Notes under the pieces: model-generated | What the model was told of the DNA's origin: nothing | Databases searched by the model: none | The model's input: the letters and a program-made list of their open reading frames with translations, nothing else | Shown: one piece after another, positions 10,523 through 22,055 of the stretch | How the letters are laid out: every line of letters begins with the position of its first letter | Position numbering within the stretch: the first letter of the stretch is position 1 | Source: Krasilnikovozyma curviuscula | Lineage: Eukaryota > Basidiomycota > Tremellomycetes > Cystofilobasidiales > Mrakiaceae | Reading direction: 5' to 3' | NCBI GenBank assembly: GCA_014825775.1 | Contig: MVAQ01000259.1 | Span: forward strand, 1 to 27,822 | DNA: 27,822 nt | Program-made: the position numbers and the translations under genes

Positions 10523-12135
10523 CTACTTCCAGATATCAGACTGTTTGTAGACAAAGTGATCAGAGCAACAACTCTCGGACCACAACGATAATAAGTTGAA
10601 GACACTCACGAAAGCGTCAATGTCGTTCTTCTTCTGTTGCTGAGCAGGGATACTTGGGGTTGAGCCCCATACAGAGGACGTATTGAAGATATCTAGTCCT
10701 GGCTGCGAAAGATGAACCATATTGACAGGAGTACAGACAGTCCATGCTGTCAGTGATATTTCGAGAATTACCTGTATATAGTCGAACAGGCTCAGCTACT
10801 CACATTGGATGGAGCAGGAGCAGGAGCGGTGCTACCCCAGATGTCGTTGGACATGACAGGCTGTTGAACAGGCGCTGAGCTCCCCCAAACATCGTGAGAC
10901 TGTTGCTGCAAAGGAGCGGTAGCTGCAGGAGCTGGAGCACCCCAAGCATTATATCCTCCACCAGTTGGAGATGAAATTGAAGGGGCAGGAGCAGGAGCGG
11001 GTGGTTTCATACTGAACAAGCTCATGATGTCGTCCTTTTGATTTTTTGGAGCAGCAGCCGAGGCTCCGAGAGCAGGCGATGGAGAATGGAAATCAAGATC
11101 AAAGATTGAAGATCCTGGTGTTGGTGCAGCAGGTGCTGGAGTTGGTTGAGGAATTGCTGTAACATGAGCCTGAGGGGGGCGGGTCGCGGTATTTGTCGGT
11201 GGTGGAGCCTTGAATGAGGATGAGAGTAGGGGGTGACCAACTGATGATCGTTGTTGCTGTACTTGTGGAGCTTGAGGAGTTGCAGCAGCTGCGTTGTCAA
11301 ATGTATTGACGGCAGGAAGAGGTGCTGGAGCCTAATGTGAACGTGGCGGCTTGCTGTTTAGACACAGACATTAAGAAATGAAAATGGAAAAGAGCAAGAG
11401 CTTACAGATTCAATAGCACTATCATCGCCATCCAAGACTGAAGGATCTGTAGGTATAGGAATTGACATCGCCCATCGTCGCGATTCGTACTTTGACCTGA
11501 TAAACGATTCGATTTTGCTGCAAATAAGGAATATGGTCAATCAAAACCATAATAAAAATCCCATTTTGATGCTGAGACAGCGAATTGAAGCTGATCTTTT
11601 AGTAATCCACTCACTGTTCAGCAACGACATGACCGGGCTTCAAGTGAGCCTCCCAGTACTTGTTGGCTCTCTCATTCCCCCATTTCTGCACATGCTCCAT
11701 CTGCTCTGGTGTCCAAATATCCAAGTCGATAGACTTCACTTTCGAGATGTGTGTTCCCATCGAACGGTGGATACCAGAGCACCGAACTGAGGGCAAAGAA
11801 ACGAGAGCAAGCACCGTCAGCACCAATTTTCCCTAGTGACAGCAGATAAGACGAAGTGCTCACTGCATACGAAACACCCCAGATTCCAGGAAGCCCATCG
11901 AGCATCTACAATGTTCCGTTGACCCAGGGAAGATGCGAATAACAGCGAAAAAAAGAACGGAACAAGATAGGGGGGAATATGCGTCAGTATACGGCTTCTT
12001 TGCTGCTTGGCCTGTTGAATGTCTCTCACCATTCCTTCTACAGTCAGCACAGCTCTTGTTTGCTGGCCGTTTGACGAGCTCTCTGAGTATTTTAGCATGT
12101 CTGTCTGTCGTTGCTTTGTCCTGTCGAGACGCCAT
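10523..12135 (-). CDS. AGE2: ArfGAP of the Age2/SMAP type
   Basis: GTPase-activating protein for Arf GTPases in trans-Golgi/endosomal vesicle formation. Seven exons: 12135-12030, 11905-11864, 11786-11615, 11517-11406, 11331-10804, 10702-10610, 10540-10523; 356 residues. The ArfGAP zinc finger is intact: C29-x2-C32-x16-C49-x2-C52, followed by SGIHRSMGTHISKVKS with the arginine finger at about R57, then the HKIESFIRSKYESRRW end of the fold. The C-terminal half is Pro/Ala/Gln-rich with four WG repeats (NAWGAP, DVWGSS, DIWGST, SVWGST) and a possible clathrin/adaptor box (IFDLDF); it ends DIWK. The last exon is only 18 nt. The zinc finger is split over three exons, so no single open frame shows it whole. 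Head to head with the condensin gene. Confidence 0.95.
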
Positions 12136-12768
12136 CTGCAAAGTGCTAACGCCGAGAACCAAAGCAAGGGCAGAGAAAAGGGCAAAATCAGCAAGACAAA
12201 GTGAACGTAGAGTGTGCTTTTCTGGGCTTGTTTAATCCACTGGGACTTTACCTTTGTCAATCAGGAGTTGGGGAGGGCTGTGGATAGGGAGAGAAGCGCC
12301 AAATTGGTCTGCAGCAGCAGCTCTACCGCAAGGCGCTGATGAGGCGAATGGTTTTTTTAACAGCTCTGGAGGAACTGAAAGTGATCAACTGGCATGTACG
12401 TAGATATCTATGTTATCTATCTCCATCCCAGCCACCGAGAAAATCAAACCGATTTTTCGACGACGCGTTTCGTCAAGCAAGCCCAAAAAAAAACAAGAGG
12501 CGACTGTGCCTACGAACCATCAAAGCATCAGAGATTGGAATCGTCGCACCAGGTAGGCGAACTCTCATTCAGAAGAACAGAGACCACATTGCTGTTTGGA
12601 TCTTAGCTAGCCTTCGTTCAACCTTGGTGTTCTTGGGTGTAAGATTGTCACTCAACAGCCAGAGCAACACTTCTTTCTTTCCCTCTCGTAAGTCTGTGGG
12701 TGAATTCCCTCTTTCGTGTTCCATTGCCCCATGCCCATGATGCCTGTACCTAACTCTTTCTACAGAAC
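12136..12768. promoter_or_regulatory. Divergent AGE2/BRN1 upstream region with a 5'UTR intron
   Basis: 633 bp between start codons. On the plus strand a strong intron stands at 12688-12765: GTAAGT donor, CTAAC branch site at 12751 and TTTCTACAG acceptor, only 3 nt before the BRN1 ATG. The upstream exon has a stop in frame with that ATG and no intervening ATG, so the intron lies in the 5' untranslated leader. The rest holds an A9 run (12484-12492) and short T runs but no clear TATA box. Confidence 0.65.
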
Positions 12769-15700
12769 ATGTCAAAAGGGCGATCCTCAAGGGAAGGAGT
12801 CGCTGGAGCAAGCCGCCCAGTGTTGGCTCTGGCGAAGAGCACCAACAGGCGCCTCTCTTCTCTCCCTGGCCAACTGCCCATAGGAAAAGAAGCCGCAGCA
12901 GCAAATACAGCAATGGAAGCTCTTCCTAAAGTTAGCTTGGATGTCATGAGCAGTAACTACGAGCAATGGATGAAGCTGGCCACAGATAATGTGAGCGTCT
13001 CCCGCCCCCAAACATACCGTGTTGTTTTCACTCTTCCGCTTCAGATCACAAACACTTACTTGCTTCCCGGAAACCACTAGAAAATTACCGCTGCCAACAC
13101 CTGGTCATTCGCCCTCATTGATTATTTCCACGACCTGACTCTCTTGCGAAACGGTCCAAATGATGAAAGTTAGTAACCGCCAAATCCACCCTTCAACTCA
13201 TTTCTGCCGTGACAGAATATCTCAGGAGCTTATTGTTTTTAAATTCTTCCACTAGGCATCAACTTCCAAAAAGCTTCGTCTACATTAGACGGCTGTGTGA
13301 AAGTTTGGACATCAAGAGTCGACAGTGTCGCTTCCGAGACCGGTAAATTATTAAGTGGTTTGGCAAGTGAAGGAAACAACAACGCTGATGATGAAGCGGA
13401 GGGTGAAGATGGCGAAGATGGAGAGAATAGCGAGGAGAGGAAGGAACGAAGAAGGGTGAGTGCCACACGACGCGACGGCTTTGCGAGAGGCTAATGACGC
13501 CCGCAATACGCTCATTTCAGAACAATCGATCCTCAGCGACACTTGCAACCTCATTCACCACACTCTCAGTGAAGAAACTTGATCTCGAGTTCTCAGTCGA
13601 TCCCCTATTCAAGAAGACATCAGCTGACTTTGATGAAGGCGGAGCTATGGGTTTACTCATGAATCATCTTGGTGTGGATGGAAATTGTAGAGTCGTTTTT
13701 GATGCCGGAGATGCAACCTTGGATGACATTGACGAGGAGGAAGAACTTCAAGAAGGAGAAGAAGCAATACCGACGAAGAAACATTCAATGATCAATCCCA
13801 TCCATCTGAAGAAAGAATTTCTTTCAAACATTGATGAAGTCTTGGAGAGAAGTATCTCTACTCAGCTGTCAGAGTTTAAATTCTCGTCAGACAACTCCAT
13901 TGCCATTGATCTGTCAATGTTGATTAACTCCAACAAGGCACTTTTTGGGAACAACGCCGCAACTTCATATGAGGAAGAATCTGAAAATCCCATGTCGTTC
14001 TTGAACAACCCTGATGGAATGGATGGTGACGATTTTGGAGGAGGTGATTTCTTCGCAAACGACAACGACGCCTACCACGGTTCATTCGGTGCTGACATTA
14101 TGGGCGGAACTGGCGATGGTGGATTTCAGTCTGATGATGAGGGTGAAGGCCACAGCGGTGAAGGAGTTCGAAGCGGGATGATTAGCTACGCGACAATCGA
14201 TGGCTCGACAGGCCACAATGTCACTGCAATGCAAGGTGGTGATGTCGAAGGGATGTTCAACTACTTCGATGAAAACTATCAGAAGAATTGGGCCGGTCCA
14301 GGTCACTGGAAACTACAGAGAGTGATACGCAAAGGTAAGTTTGGTCGTGCCACGGCTGAATTTGATAGTTTCCACTAACGACTCTATCTTCTGTTGGTAC
14401 ATCAGACGTTCCACCGGCAACCGAAAAGAAACCATCTAAATCAACCAAAGTCGCGTTCAAGATTGATTTTGAATCTCCGGAAGCGACGATTAACGCCAAG
14501 ACGTTGTTCGCAGAGCCAGCATCAAAGAGTACCATCACTATGGCTGGAGCCAAGAAAGCGCCTACATCTTTAGCTAAGAAGCCTACTCGCGGGCAGAAAA
14601 AATCTAGTTCTCAACATACCGCAGAGGTGAAGAGGGATGAGAATGCTTTGCCCAATGACATGCATTTCTCTAGTAAGCAGTTGGTCAGGCTTTTCTTGAA
14701 ACCTAAGTTCACGGTGCGCTTTTTATCACTGAGTGCAGGCATCGCTGTTTTCTAACTTCTTAAGTTTATCTCACTGTTCTTGCAGGTCATGAAGAAAGAA
14801 CGTGGTGGTCGTCACAGACAACCAGGCTTCATTTCAGGAAACGAGGACGGCGAGGTGGATGAGCAGTATTGGGCTGAAGCTGCTGAAACTGCCAATAGTG
14901 GCGCCATTGAAGATGACATGGAGTCTCAAGGTCAATTTCTGTCGTTGGGTTGTGGTTCTAGCCTTGAATCTGCACTTACTTGATCTTTCTTTAATTATTG
15001 TCTTGGTAGGCGGAGGACCGATTCCGTTTGACACCCAATTCTTCCATGACGAAGGCCCAGAAGACGATTTCTCCGAAATTGGTGAAGATGGCCCAATGAC
15101 CCCAGGTCGAGAAGGTCTTGGAGATGACGATGAGATGCAGCCCACTGGCAAATCTTTGTGGGACGGAGCAGGGAATTTGAAACGATCCAGACCAGAATTT
15201 GTTAAATATACGAAGAGGGCAAAGAGAGTTGATGTCAAGAAGCTGAAGGATAATATTTGGAGCAATCTTGGAATCTACGCTCCTGCGCTGGAAGGCGAAG
15301 AAGATTCAGTGAGAAAAATAATTTTCTTGACGACGACTTCTCTTGATGAACACTGTCTAACCATCTGGATCATCTCTGCCAGGACTTACCCGAACCAATC
15401 ATTGCATCGCCATCCGATGATGAATCTGCGGACGAGCCGAAAGTCTTCTCATCAGTTGTCGAGAAGCTCAAATCTGCTTACCCGACGGACAAGATGGAAG
15501 AGATCTCAACGTCGTTCTGTTTCATTTGCCTTCTCCATCTAGCAAATGAGCGAGGACTGCAACTAATACCTGATCGTGATCCCACGGCCAGGTTAAAAGA
15601 AGCCATGCCTGCTATGGGAGAGAAGTTCGTCGGTGATCTTGGGTTCCTGAAGATCGTAAGTGCAATCTGGTTGAGCAGAATGTTAACTCTAGACAAGTTA

Positions 15701-15771
15701 GCCGTTGGCGACGAACTAATAAATTCTTTTTATAGGTTAAAGACAAGAGTGTTTTGAAAGGACATGCTTAG
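12769..15771 (+). CDS. BRN1: Condensin complex subunit 2 (kleisin, CAP-H/Cnd2/Brn1)
   Basis: The kleisin bridges the Smc2 and Smc4 heads of condensin and is needed for mitotic chromosome compaction. Coding exons: 12769-12990, 13081-13168, 13256-13455, 13521-14334, 14406-14713, 14786-14930, 15010-15308, 15383-15655, 15736-15771; 794 residues, near the family norm (about 740-760). Landmarks: N-terminal KITAANTWSFALIDYFHD (about 75-92) and INFQKASSTLDGCVKVWTSR (about 104-123), SVKKLDLEFSVDPLFKKTSADFDEGGA in the Barren core, a long acidic middle, AEYWAEA-like DEQYWAEAAE near 570, and the C-terminal winged helix EISTSFCFICLLHLANERGL in the penultimate exon. Preceded by a 5'UTR intron. Exon 4 carries an acidic linker (EGEDGEDGENSEE). 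Confidence 0.95.
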
Positions 15772-16646
15772 TTGTATTGTTTTGTTGATTTCTCCGTTTT
15801 CCTCTTCTTCAGCTTCGCGGTTTGCTATCGCTTCTTTACGTATATTTTTATCATGTTCTCGCTTCTACCTTCTTCATAAAGCGATGCATCTTGTACAGAT
15901 TCAGCGAAGTTTTCAGCAGGACGCTATGAAACGTGACGAGATGCCGACGGAGAATATTGAAGAGAAAAAAACAATGTTGACGGAAGAAACAAGAAACCGC
16001 GCCTGTATAGTGCAGAGATCCTGCTAAATTTTGTGTCTTAATGTGGTGTCAAGCGCAGTAGCACAGCTTGTTAGTAAGGTAGAAGCAGCCTCAAACGCGA
16101 CCATAGCTCGCAACGTCCAAGTCGTGCAAGGATAAAGCAACCTGCTTGGCAGCAAATGACATTAAAGAAGAGCCGGTGAAGGTGTAGCCATTATAGGGAA
16201 ATACGAAACACAAAGATCCTAGTCATTTTCACCTTTTGTTTTCCTCCACCCTCGACGTTGGATTACACCACGATCTGCCCGAGAACCTCGCGTGCGTTGA
16301 AATCAGTGGCGAAATTAGTTCCTACCACACATTCCTCTCTTTGTCATGCTTACTGTGTTGTGCAATCCAAGTTTTGACCATTCGCTTACATAGCATCCTG
16401 TTTCGATAGAAGGGACGCTGCCCACTCTCTTTCCGTATCCTTCTGAATCCCATATCTTACTTCTTTGCATTGTTCTCCCTTCGTTTTCAGTACTAATACA
16501 GCTGTACTGCCTTGAAAAGCAATTCTCTTCTTCGTGTGGGAAACAGCAAAACAAAAAAAGAAACGATAATTTCTGATAGTAGAGACGGGCCAGGATTTGA
16601 AGTCATTCACATCCTCGACATCCATCTTGAAGTAGTTTCTTATTTA
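15772..16646. other. BRN1 3' region and SWI5 upstream region
   Basis: 875 bp between two tandem genes. A frame at 15764-16027 runs from the BRN1 stop with Ser/Phe-rich then basic sequence, but it overlaps the 3' UTR and has no recognised motif. A second frame at 16315-16625 on the minus strand is likewise featureless. No RNA gene motif was found. The SWI5 promoter must lie in the right part. Confidence 0.55.
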
Positions 16647-17143
16647 ATGACAGACTCTTCGAGATCAGAACACCTTGGTGCTCTCAGGGTGCAGGTAGCT
16701 GCCCTCAAATCTCAGCTGAGGTCTGCTGGTTGTAAGGAAGAGCCTGCTAAAGTCGTCAAAGACCATATCGAGTGAGGTTACCGTTTCATTTCGCTCTTGA
16801 GCTGGCTGGCTGAAGGAACATATTAACGTCTTGCCTTTCTTTCGTAACCTCAGGCTGCTTCATGACTATAACGAGACCAAGGATGCTGTCCAGGTGAGCA
16901 TCGCCCATGCGCTTGCTCTTCCTACCAAGGCTGACGGGCTTTATTTTCCCTCTCATTGTTTTCCAGAGCTTGATTGGAAAGGTACTCAGCTATTTCGTCT
17001 ACAAAAAATACAGTTTTGTTGGCCCTTGGGGCCTGACGATCTAACCTCTTCGCCTGTCTCCTCGAACGCTGCAGTACGCGACCTTGACAAATGAGTCTTT
17101 CCAAGACATTCATGATCGCCTTGGATTAGATCCCAGTGTCTAA
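16647..17143 (+). CDS. SWI5: Swi5 recombination mediator, four small exons
   Basis: Swi5 pairs with Sfr1 and stimulates Rad51/Dmc1 strand exchange in homologous recombination. Exons 16647-16771, 16854-16893, 16967-16981 and 17075-17143 join to 82 residues with all phases matching; S. pombe Swi5 is 85. After an N-terminal helix (GALRVQVAALKSQLRS) comes the family signature HIELLHDYNETKDAVQSLIG (about 38-58), then KYATLTNESFQDIHDRLGLD at the C-terminus. The third exon is a 15-nt microexon coding SLIGK. The start is the only ATG in the frame. No reading frame contains more than half of the protein, so it is easily missed by ORF scans. Convergent with PBDC1. Confidence 0.92.
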
Positions 17144-17553
17144 AACTTCATCTTCCAAGGATTCTCTTTGTCTCAAAAGCTTGGAAGCTCAAACTGGACA
17201 TGAAAAAACCCTCTCTTATCTTCACTCCGGATGTACTCGACTATTCCAATGACTCAGCACTTGCCGTGTCAGCTATTTGCCAAGCAATCTTAGCTTCAGG
17301 AACTTTCCTGAGGATGACACGAAGGACGGAGGTACCCTACGATCGATGGTCAACGGTGGATTCGCTCTCCTGGCTTTGAAGTAATAGCACTGGCATAGAA
17401 CAGTTGACATATGCAGATTTTGTTTTGGATCAACAAAATCCGGTTCTCAGAAGCATTGTTGCCTTCACCAGAATGCAAGCTGTGTCTAGCTGCGCTAAAC
17501 TCATGAAAACACATACATGGTGTAGAAGCAGATAGTCCATAAAAGGGATATAT
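17144..17553. other. Convergent SWI5/PBDC1 3' region
   Basis: 410 bp between two convergent stop codons. No open frame, RNA motif or repeat of note was seen; it should hold both polyadenylation sites. Confidence 0.55.
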
Positions 17554-18705
17554 TTACTGTCTGGCAGCTTTCTGTTCTTTATGGACTGCGAGTGGGTTAT
17601 AATGAGGAAGCAAAGGTAAATGGTAAGGCAGTGTAAATCGTACGTAAGAAGAAACGAGACGCACATTGGTTATTCAGGCCTAGTCTATTTCTCGCGATCT
17701 ATGTTGAAAGGGTTCAAGTAATGAATAAATGTTTGAAGACTGAAGGCGTCTGAGTTGGGAAAATAGAACGCACCTCAAGAGCTAAGAACTGTGTTCGAAG
17801 GACTGTAATGAACCAGCGCAACAATGAGTAGCTAGTCAGCCATGGAGAGATGAACGGTAGATTCCCAAGCAGTTGAAATTAGTTTCACCTAGCGTTGTAT
17901 TATCCTGTGCGTAGTCCTTTGTGCAATCGGTTCTGATGAAAGTGCCAAAGTTGTAATCGGGGACAGTTTTCTCGTACTGGACGCAACCGACCAGAAACCG
18001 CGCCCCCACGCCAACCAGACGATATGAAATGAGTTAATTAGTCAACCTCAGCCTCAGATGTACCAGCAGAGTCATTCAGTCGAAGACAAACAGGACCCTG
18101 AAACACTCACAGCCATGACGAACTTTCTCCAATCCTCCTTTCCCTTTTTGCTCTTCATCTCATCCTCATCGAGAACCCTCAAGTGTTTGTAGTTGTCTGT
18201 TGGGTCAACGAGTTTGGGGAAGGCGGTTGCTAAGTTCAAGAAGAGGACGTCGTCTTGTTTTGTCAGACGGAGAGACGCTGGCGGAATAGACGCTATGAGG
18301 TTTTCGTACGCCTGTAAAGAAGGAACTGTCAGTGTCTACAGTCTGAAAGGGGTTTCCGTACCTGTAAGAGCTTACCTGCATGTGTTCAACGACGGCGACG
18401 GCGAATCTGGAGAAAATGAGGAGGATTTAACGAAACGAACCAAATTAACAAGTTTTTCCACAGGCTCTCACTGCTTCTCCATCTAGAAATACAATTGAAC
18501 AACATTTAGCAACCCTGTTGGACTATCAACCAGGAAATCGTACTCACATCCTCCAAATTTTCTGCCTGGATAAATGCAGAGACAAGCGGGTACTAAGCTT
18601 ATAGGCGAAAAACATCGAAGAGAAGCTTGTCCTTACCTCATCTGGGTTGAAGTTTGCTGCCGTCTTTGGTACTGGGACGACTGAGGATTCGTTCGACGAT
18701 GACAT
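17554..18705 (-). CDS. PBDC1: PBDC1/YPL225W-family protein (eEF1A folding chaperone), nine exons
   Basis: Yeast YPL225W (Chp1) and human PBDC1 belong to this small family; the yeast protein works at the ribosome on newly made eEF1A. Exons: 18705-18637, 18565-18548 (18 nt), 18482-18472 (11 nt), 18406-18376 (31 nt), 18311-18111, 17976-17889, 17802-17774 (29 nt), 17698-17665, 17585-17554; 170 residues, all phases consistent. Family landmarks: FNPDEAENLEDMEKQFAVAV (about 18-37), ASLRLTKQDDVLFLNLATAFP, LDEDEMKSKKGKEDWRKF, VPDYNFGTFIRTDC, the QFLALEIARNRLGLN motif and a short basic tail. The 11-nt microexon encodes MEK plus two bases and is required to restore the conserved DMEKQFAV motif. The start fits the family. 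Its upstream region is shared with GCN20. Confidence 0.92.
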
Positions 18706-18798
18706 TGCTGGATAGGAAATTGGGTGTTAGTTGCCACTTCAGTTTACAACCTGTCCGCCGACCAGATCTGTCGACTGTGAATTCTCAATTTCCTGAAC
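18706..18798. promoter_or_regulatory. 93-bp bidirectional promoter of PBDC1 and GCN20
   Basis: Only 93 bp lie between the two start codons, so both promoters and 5' leaders must fit or overlap here. I see no clear TATA box; a short direct repeat-like GACCAGATCTGTCGACTG (about 18762) sits in the middle and is partly palindromic (CAGATCTG at 18765-18772). Which factor binds is unknown. Confidence 0.6.
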
Positions 18799-21700
18799 AT
18801 GGCTGAGATGAGAGAAGACATTGTAAGAAGCACATACAGTCGCTTCCTATCCTACTTGGAATCATTTCTGATCCTGACCACTTCTCTTCCTTTTTTTCCC
18901 TGAATTCTCAGCGTGATACTCTTCCGGAGACGGATGAACAGGTGGTCGATTACATTGTGGGCTTGATTGAAGACGAAGATGAAGAGCAGGAGAGTGTCCT
19001 CGAGATGGCAAGAGGAATGCTGGAAGGCGGCCACACGAAGCTGGAACAGCTCGACGCCTTGTACGTCCCTCTCACTCTTCATTCTGCTCTTCTTTGGATA
19101 ACCACTTATTGACCTCTTACACATTTTTTGTGCAGGATTTCTCGTATGTCGGACTACTTGGCCGAACTTGCTTCAGAGCGTCCTCAGAAACCAGCGACTT
19201 CTAATACCAGACTGGAAAGAGTCGTCAACATGAAGAAGACCGGTGCTTTGAGTAAAACAATGGCCTTTACAGCAGGTGGTGTCGACCTAGAGAGTAACAC
19301 CAAAGGACAGGTACGACCACACCTTGTTCTCTTGTCAGAATCTGTCATTCACTCCCCTTCCTTTTCTGTGCGGAACTCGTTTCTTTTTGAAAGGCCTCCC
19401 GAGTGGATCTTAAACAACTAGCAAAGGCAGAAGCGAAACTCAAAGCTAAAGCATTGAAACGTTCTGCGCGTGTGAACGGTGAAATCTTGTTCGAAGGCAG
19501 TAAACTGATGGATATGCAGAGACGACAAGAGACTTATGAGGAGATGTTCATGAAGGTGAGAAAGCTATTCTTTCTCTTCGTAGTACAAATCAAAAGCCGG
19601 TGTTAACACTTGAGCACTTTGTTTCTTTCCGTTATCCCCCATCATAAAATTCTAACCATTGCTTGTCAGGTTAACCCACTCGACATGTCATCCTCAAAAT
19701 CGAAGTCGAAAGACATTCAACTACCATCTATCGATGTTTCTTTTGCTTCGAACAGAATCTTGTGAGTGTTTGGTCGTCAGTCATGGAAAAATCGCTCTTC
19801 TGACTGGTTCCCTTCCGCTCTTCTGATTTGCCTGTGGCTATCATCAGAACCAACGCATCTCTCACTCTTGCACATGGACGAAGATATGGATTGATTGGTA
19901 GAAATGGTATTGGTAAATCGACGTTGTTGAGAGCCATGGCATTGAGAGAAGTTGCCGTTCCGGAACACATCTCAGTGCTTTATGTCGAACAAGAGGTGAG
20001 AACATGTCATCTTATCCAATTTACGAATCGCATTTTCTTTAAGTGAATGAATCTCACACTATTTCTCTTGTAATTCTACCTACAGATTGTTGGAGACATG
20101 ACCACAGCTCTCGACTCAGTTCTCGCAGCCGACGTCTGGCGACACCACCTCATGAAGGAAGAGGCCGAACTGCTTCACACAATCGATTCAAACACGACAA
20201 CAGATGCAGAAAAAGATGCTGCATCATCGAAATTGGGAGAAGTTCAGTCGAAGCTGATAGACATCGATGCTGCTACAGGACCAAGTCGAGCTGGTCAGCT
20301 GCTCAGTGGATTAGGATTCGACAAAGACGCTCAGGCTATGCCGACAAAGAGTTTCTCTGGTGGTTGGAGAATGAGACTGGCGTTGGCTAGAGCGCTGTTT
20401 GTCAAGCCGGACCTGTTGATGCTCGATGAACCTTCTAATATGTTGGGTGAGTTCAAGTCTCCTCGTCAATCTACCACCAAGGACCACTTTTCTTACTTTT
20501 ATCGGCAAAAGATCTCAATGCTATTGCGTGGCTGGAAGATTACCTTCAAACTTGGGACTCGACACTGCTTGTCGTTTCTCACGACAGGTCCTTTCTCGAT
20601 GCTGTCGCAACCGATATTATTCACCAGCATTCTGAGAGACTCGATTAGTGAGTGATAACCTTTCTCGTTTTTCAGGTGTTTACACTCGTTATATCTACTG
20701 ATGTTTGGTCCAACAGCTACAAGGGCAATTTCTCGCAGTTCTATGCTACCAAACAGGAACGAAACCGTAACCAGAAGAAGGAATATGAGACTCAGCTGGC
20801 TTACAGAGCACACTTGCAGGCATACATCGACAGATGGAGGTACAATGCCAACAGAGGTACGCTTTGATCTCCTTTTTTTTTTTTGATCCTCTCTGGATTT
20901 GTTTGGTTTATCTATATCGGACGCTTATTTTTGTATTCTGTTCCCCCATCAACAGCTCCTCAAGCGCAATCGAAAATTAAGATTCTCGAAAAGCTGCCCG
21001 AACTTGAACCTCCGGAAGAAGAGGATTCCGAGTCGTTCAAGTTCCCCGACACTGAGAAAATTTCACCGCCATTGTTGCAATTGGACAGTGTCACGTTCGC
21101 TTACCCATCGAATCCAAATAAAATTATCCTGAAGAATGTGAATATTGGTGTGAGCTTGGACAGTAGGATCGCCATTATTGGTCCCAACGGAGCTGGTAAA
21201 TCTACACTGTAAGTGTTTCTGCATCTGATGTTTCTTCAAAACAGACGTAACACTGACCGATCTCTACCTGCTACAGTGTTAAGCTTCTTGTTGGTGATCT
21301 TGAAGCAGCAAGTGGTCAATCGTTCAGAAACGGTCGTCTGAGAATCGCTTATTTCGCCCAGCATGTCAGTTTCTCATCGAATTCAAGTGGTACTTTCCTG
21401 ATCACTGATAATACCTGTCTGTAGCACATTGATTCCCTCGATCTAACGATGTCTCCGGTAGCTTTCCTCCAATCGAAGTTTCCCGGCAAAGTTGAGCAAG
21501 AGTACCGGTCTCATTTGGGTGCTTTCGGTATCACTGGTTTGACTGGTCTACAAAAGATTGGTACTCTTTCTGGAGGACAGGTGAGTTTTGTCAAGCTGTT
21601 TTTGAACACTACTAATCTATTGCACCGTTGTTACAGAAATCGAGAGTGGCGTTTGCGGTGCTAAGTATGCAACGGCCGCATATCATTCTTCTTGATGAAG

Positions 21701-22055
21701 TGAGTTCCCCTGCTCTTTAGTGTTTTGAATGTGTCTTTGTTATGCTTACCCCCTATTTCTCCCATCTAGCCTACCAATCATTTGGATATTGAAGGTTTGG
21801 ATGCATTGATGGCAGCTTTGAAAATATGGAATGGAGGAGTGTAAGCCGACCCTTTGCCCCTCGTACTTTATTTGTGACCAGTCCTAATTCAACTTCGCGT
21901 TTCATAGCATCTCCATCTCGCACGACTCCCGATTCATCCAAACCGTCGCAACCGAGCTTTGGGTGTGTGCGGACGGAACCGTCAGCAAGTTCTACGGGGA
22001 TGTAGACAACTACAAGAAGCTCATTGTTTCAAATCAGAAATCAATTCCTAACTAG
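18799..22055 (+). CDS. GCN20: ABCF ATPase of the Gcn20/ABCF3 type
   Basis: Soluble twin-cassette ABC protein; in yeast Gcn20 with Gcn1 relays uncharged-tRNA stress from ribosomes to the eIF2-alpha kinase Gcn2. Fifteen exons: 18799-18822, 18912-19060, 19136-19310, 19394-19555, 19670-19761, 19848-19995, 20086-20446, 20512-20647, 20717-20856, 20956-21208, 21277-21364, 21425-21580, 21637-21699, 21770-21840, 21908-22055; 721 residues (yeast Gcn20 752, ABCF3 709). The N-terminus ([18 protein letters not shown]) is the Gcn1-binding type of segment. Cassette 1: Walker [10 protein letters not shown] (218-226), signature FSGGW (about 340), Walker B LLMLDEP (about 362). Linker [18 protein letters not shown]. 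Cassette 2: GPNGAGKST (538-546), LSGGQ (624-628), IILLDEPTNHLD (about 645), switch histidine in ISISHDSRF. No membrane domain, as expected. Confidence 0.95.

Noticed and set aside
14834..15265. 143-codon minus-strand frame
   Set aside because: Antisense shadow of BRN1 exons 7-8, produced by the acidic codon composition on the plus strand.
15764..16027. 87-codon frame after BRN1
   Set aside because: Begins inside the last BRN1 exon, most of it would be 3' UTR, and no family resemblance.
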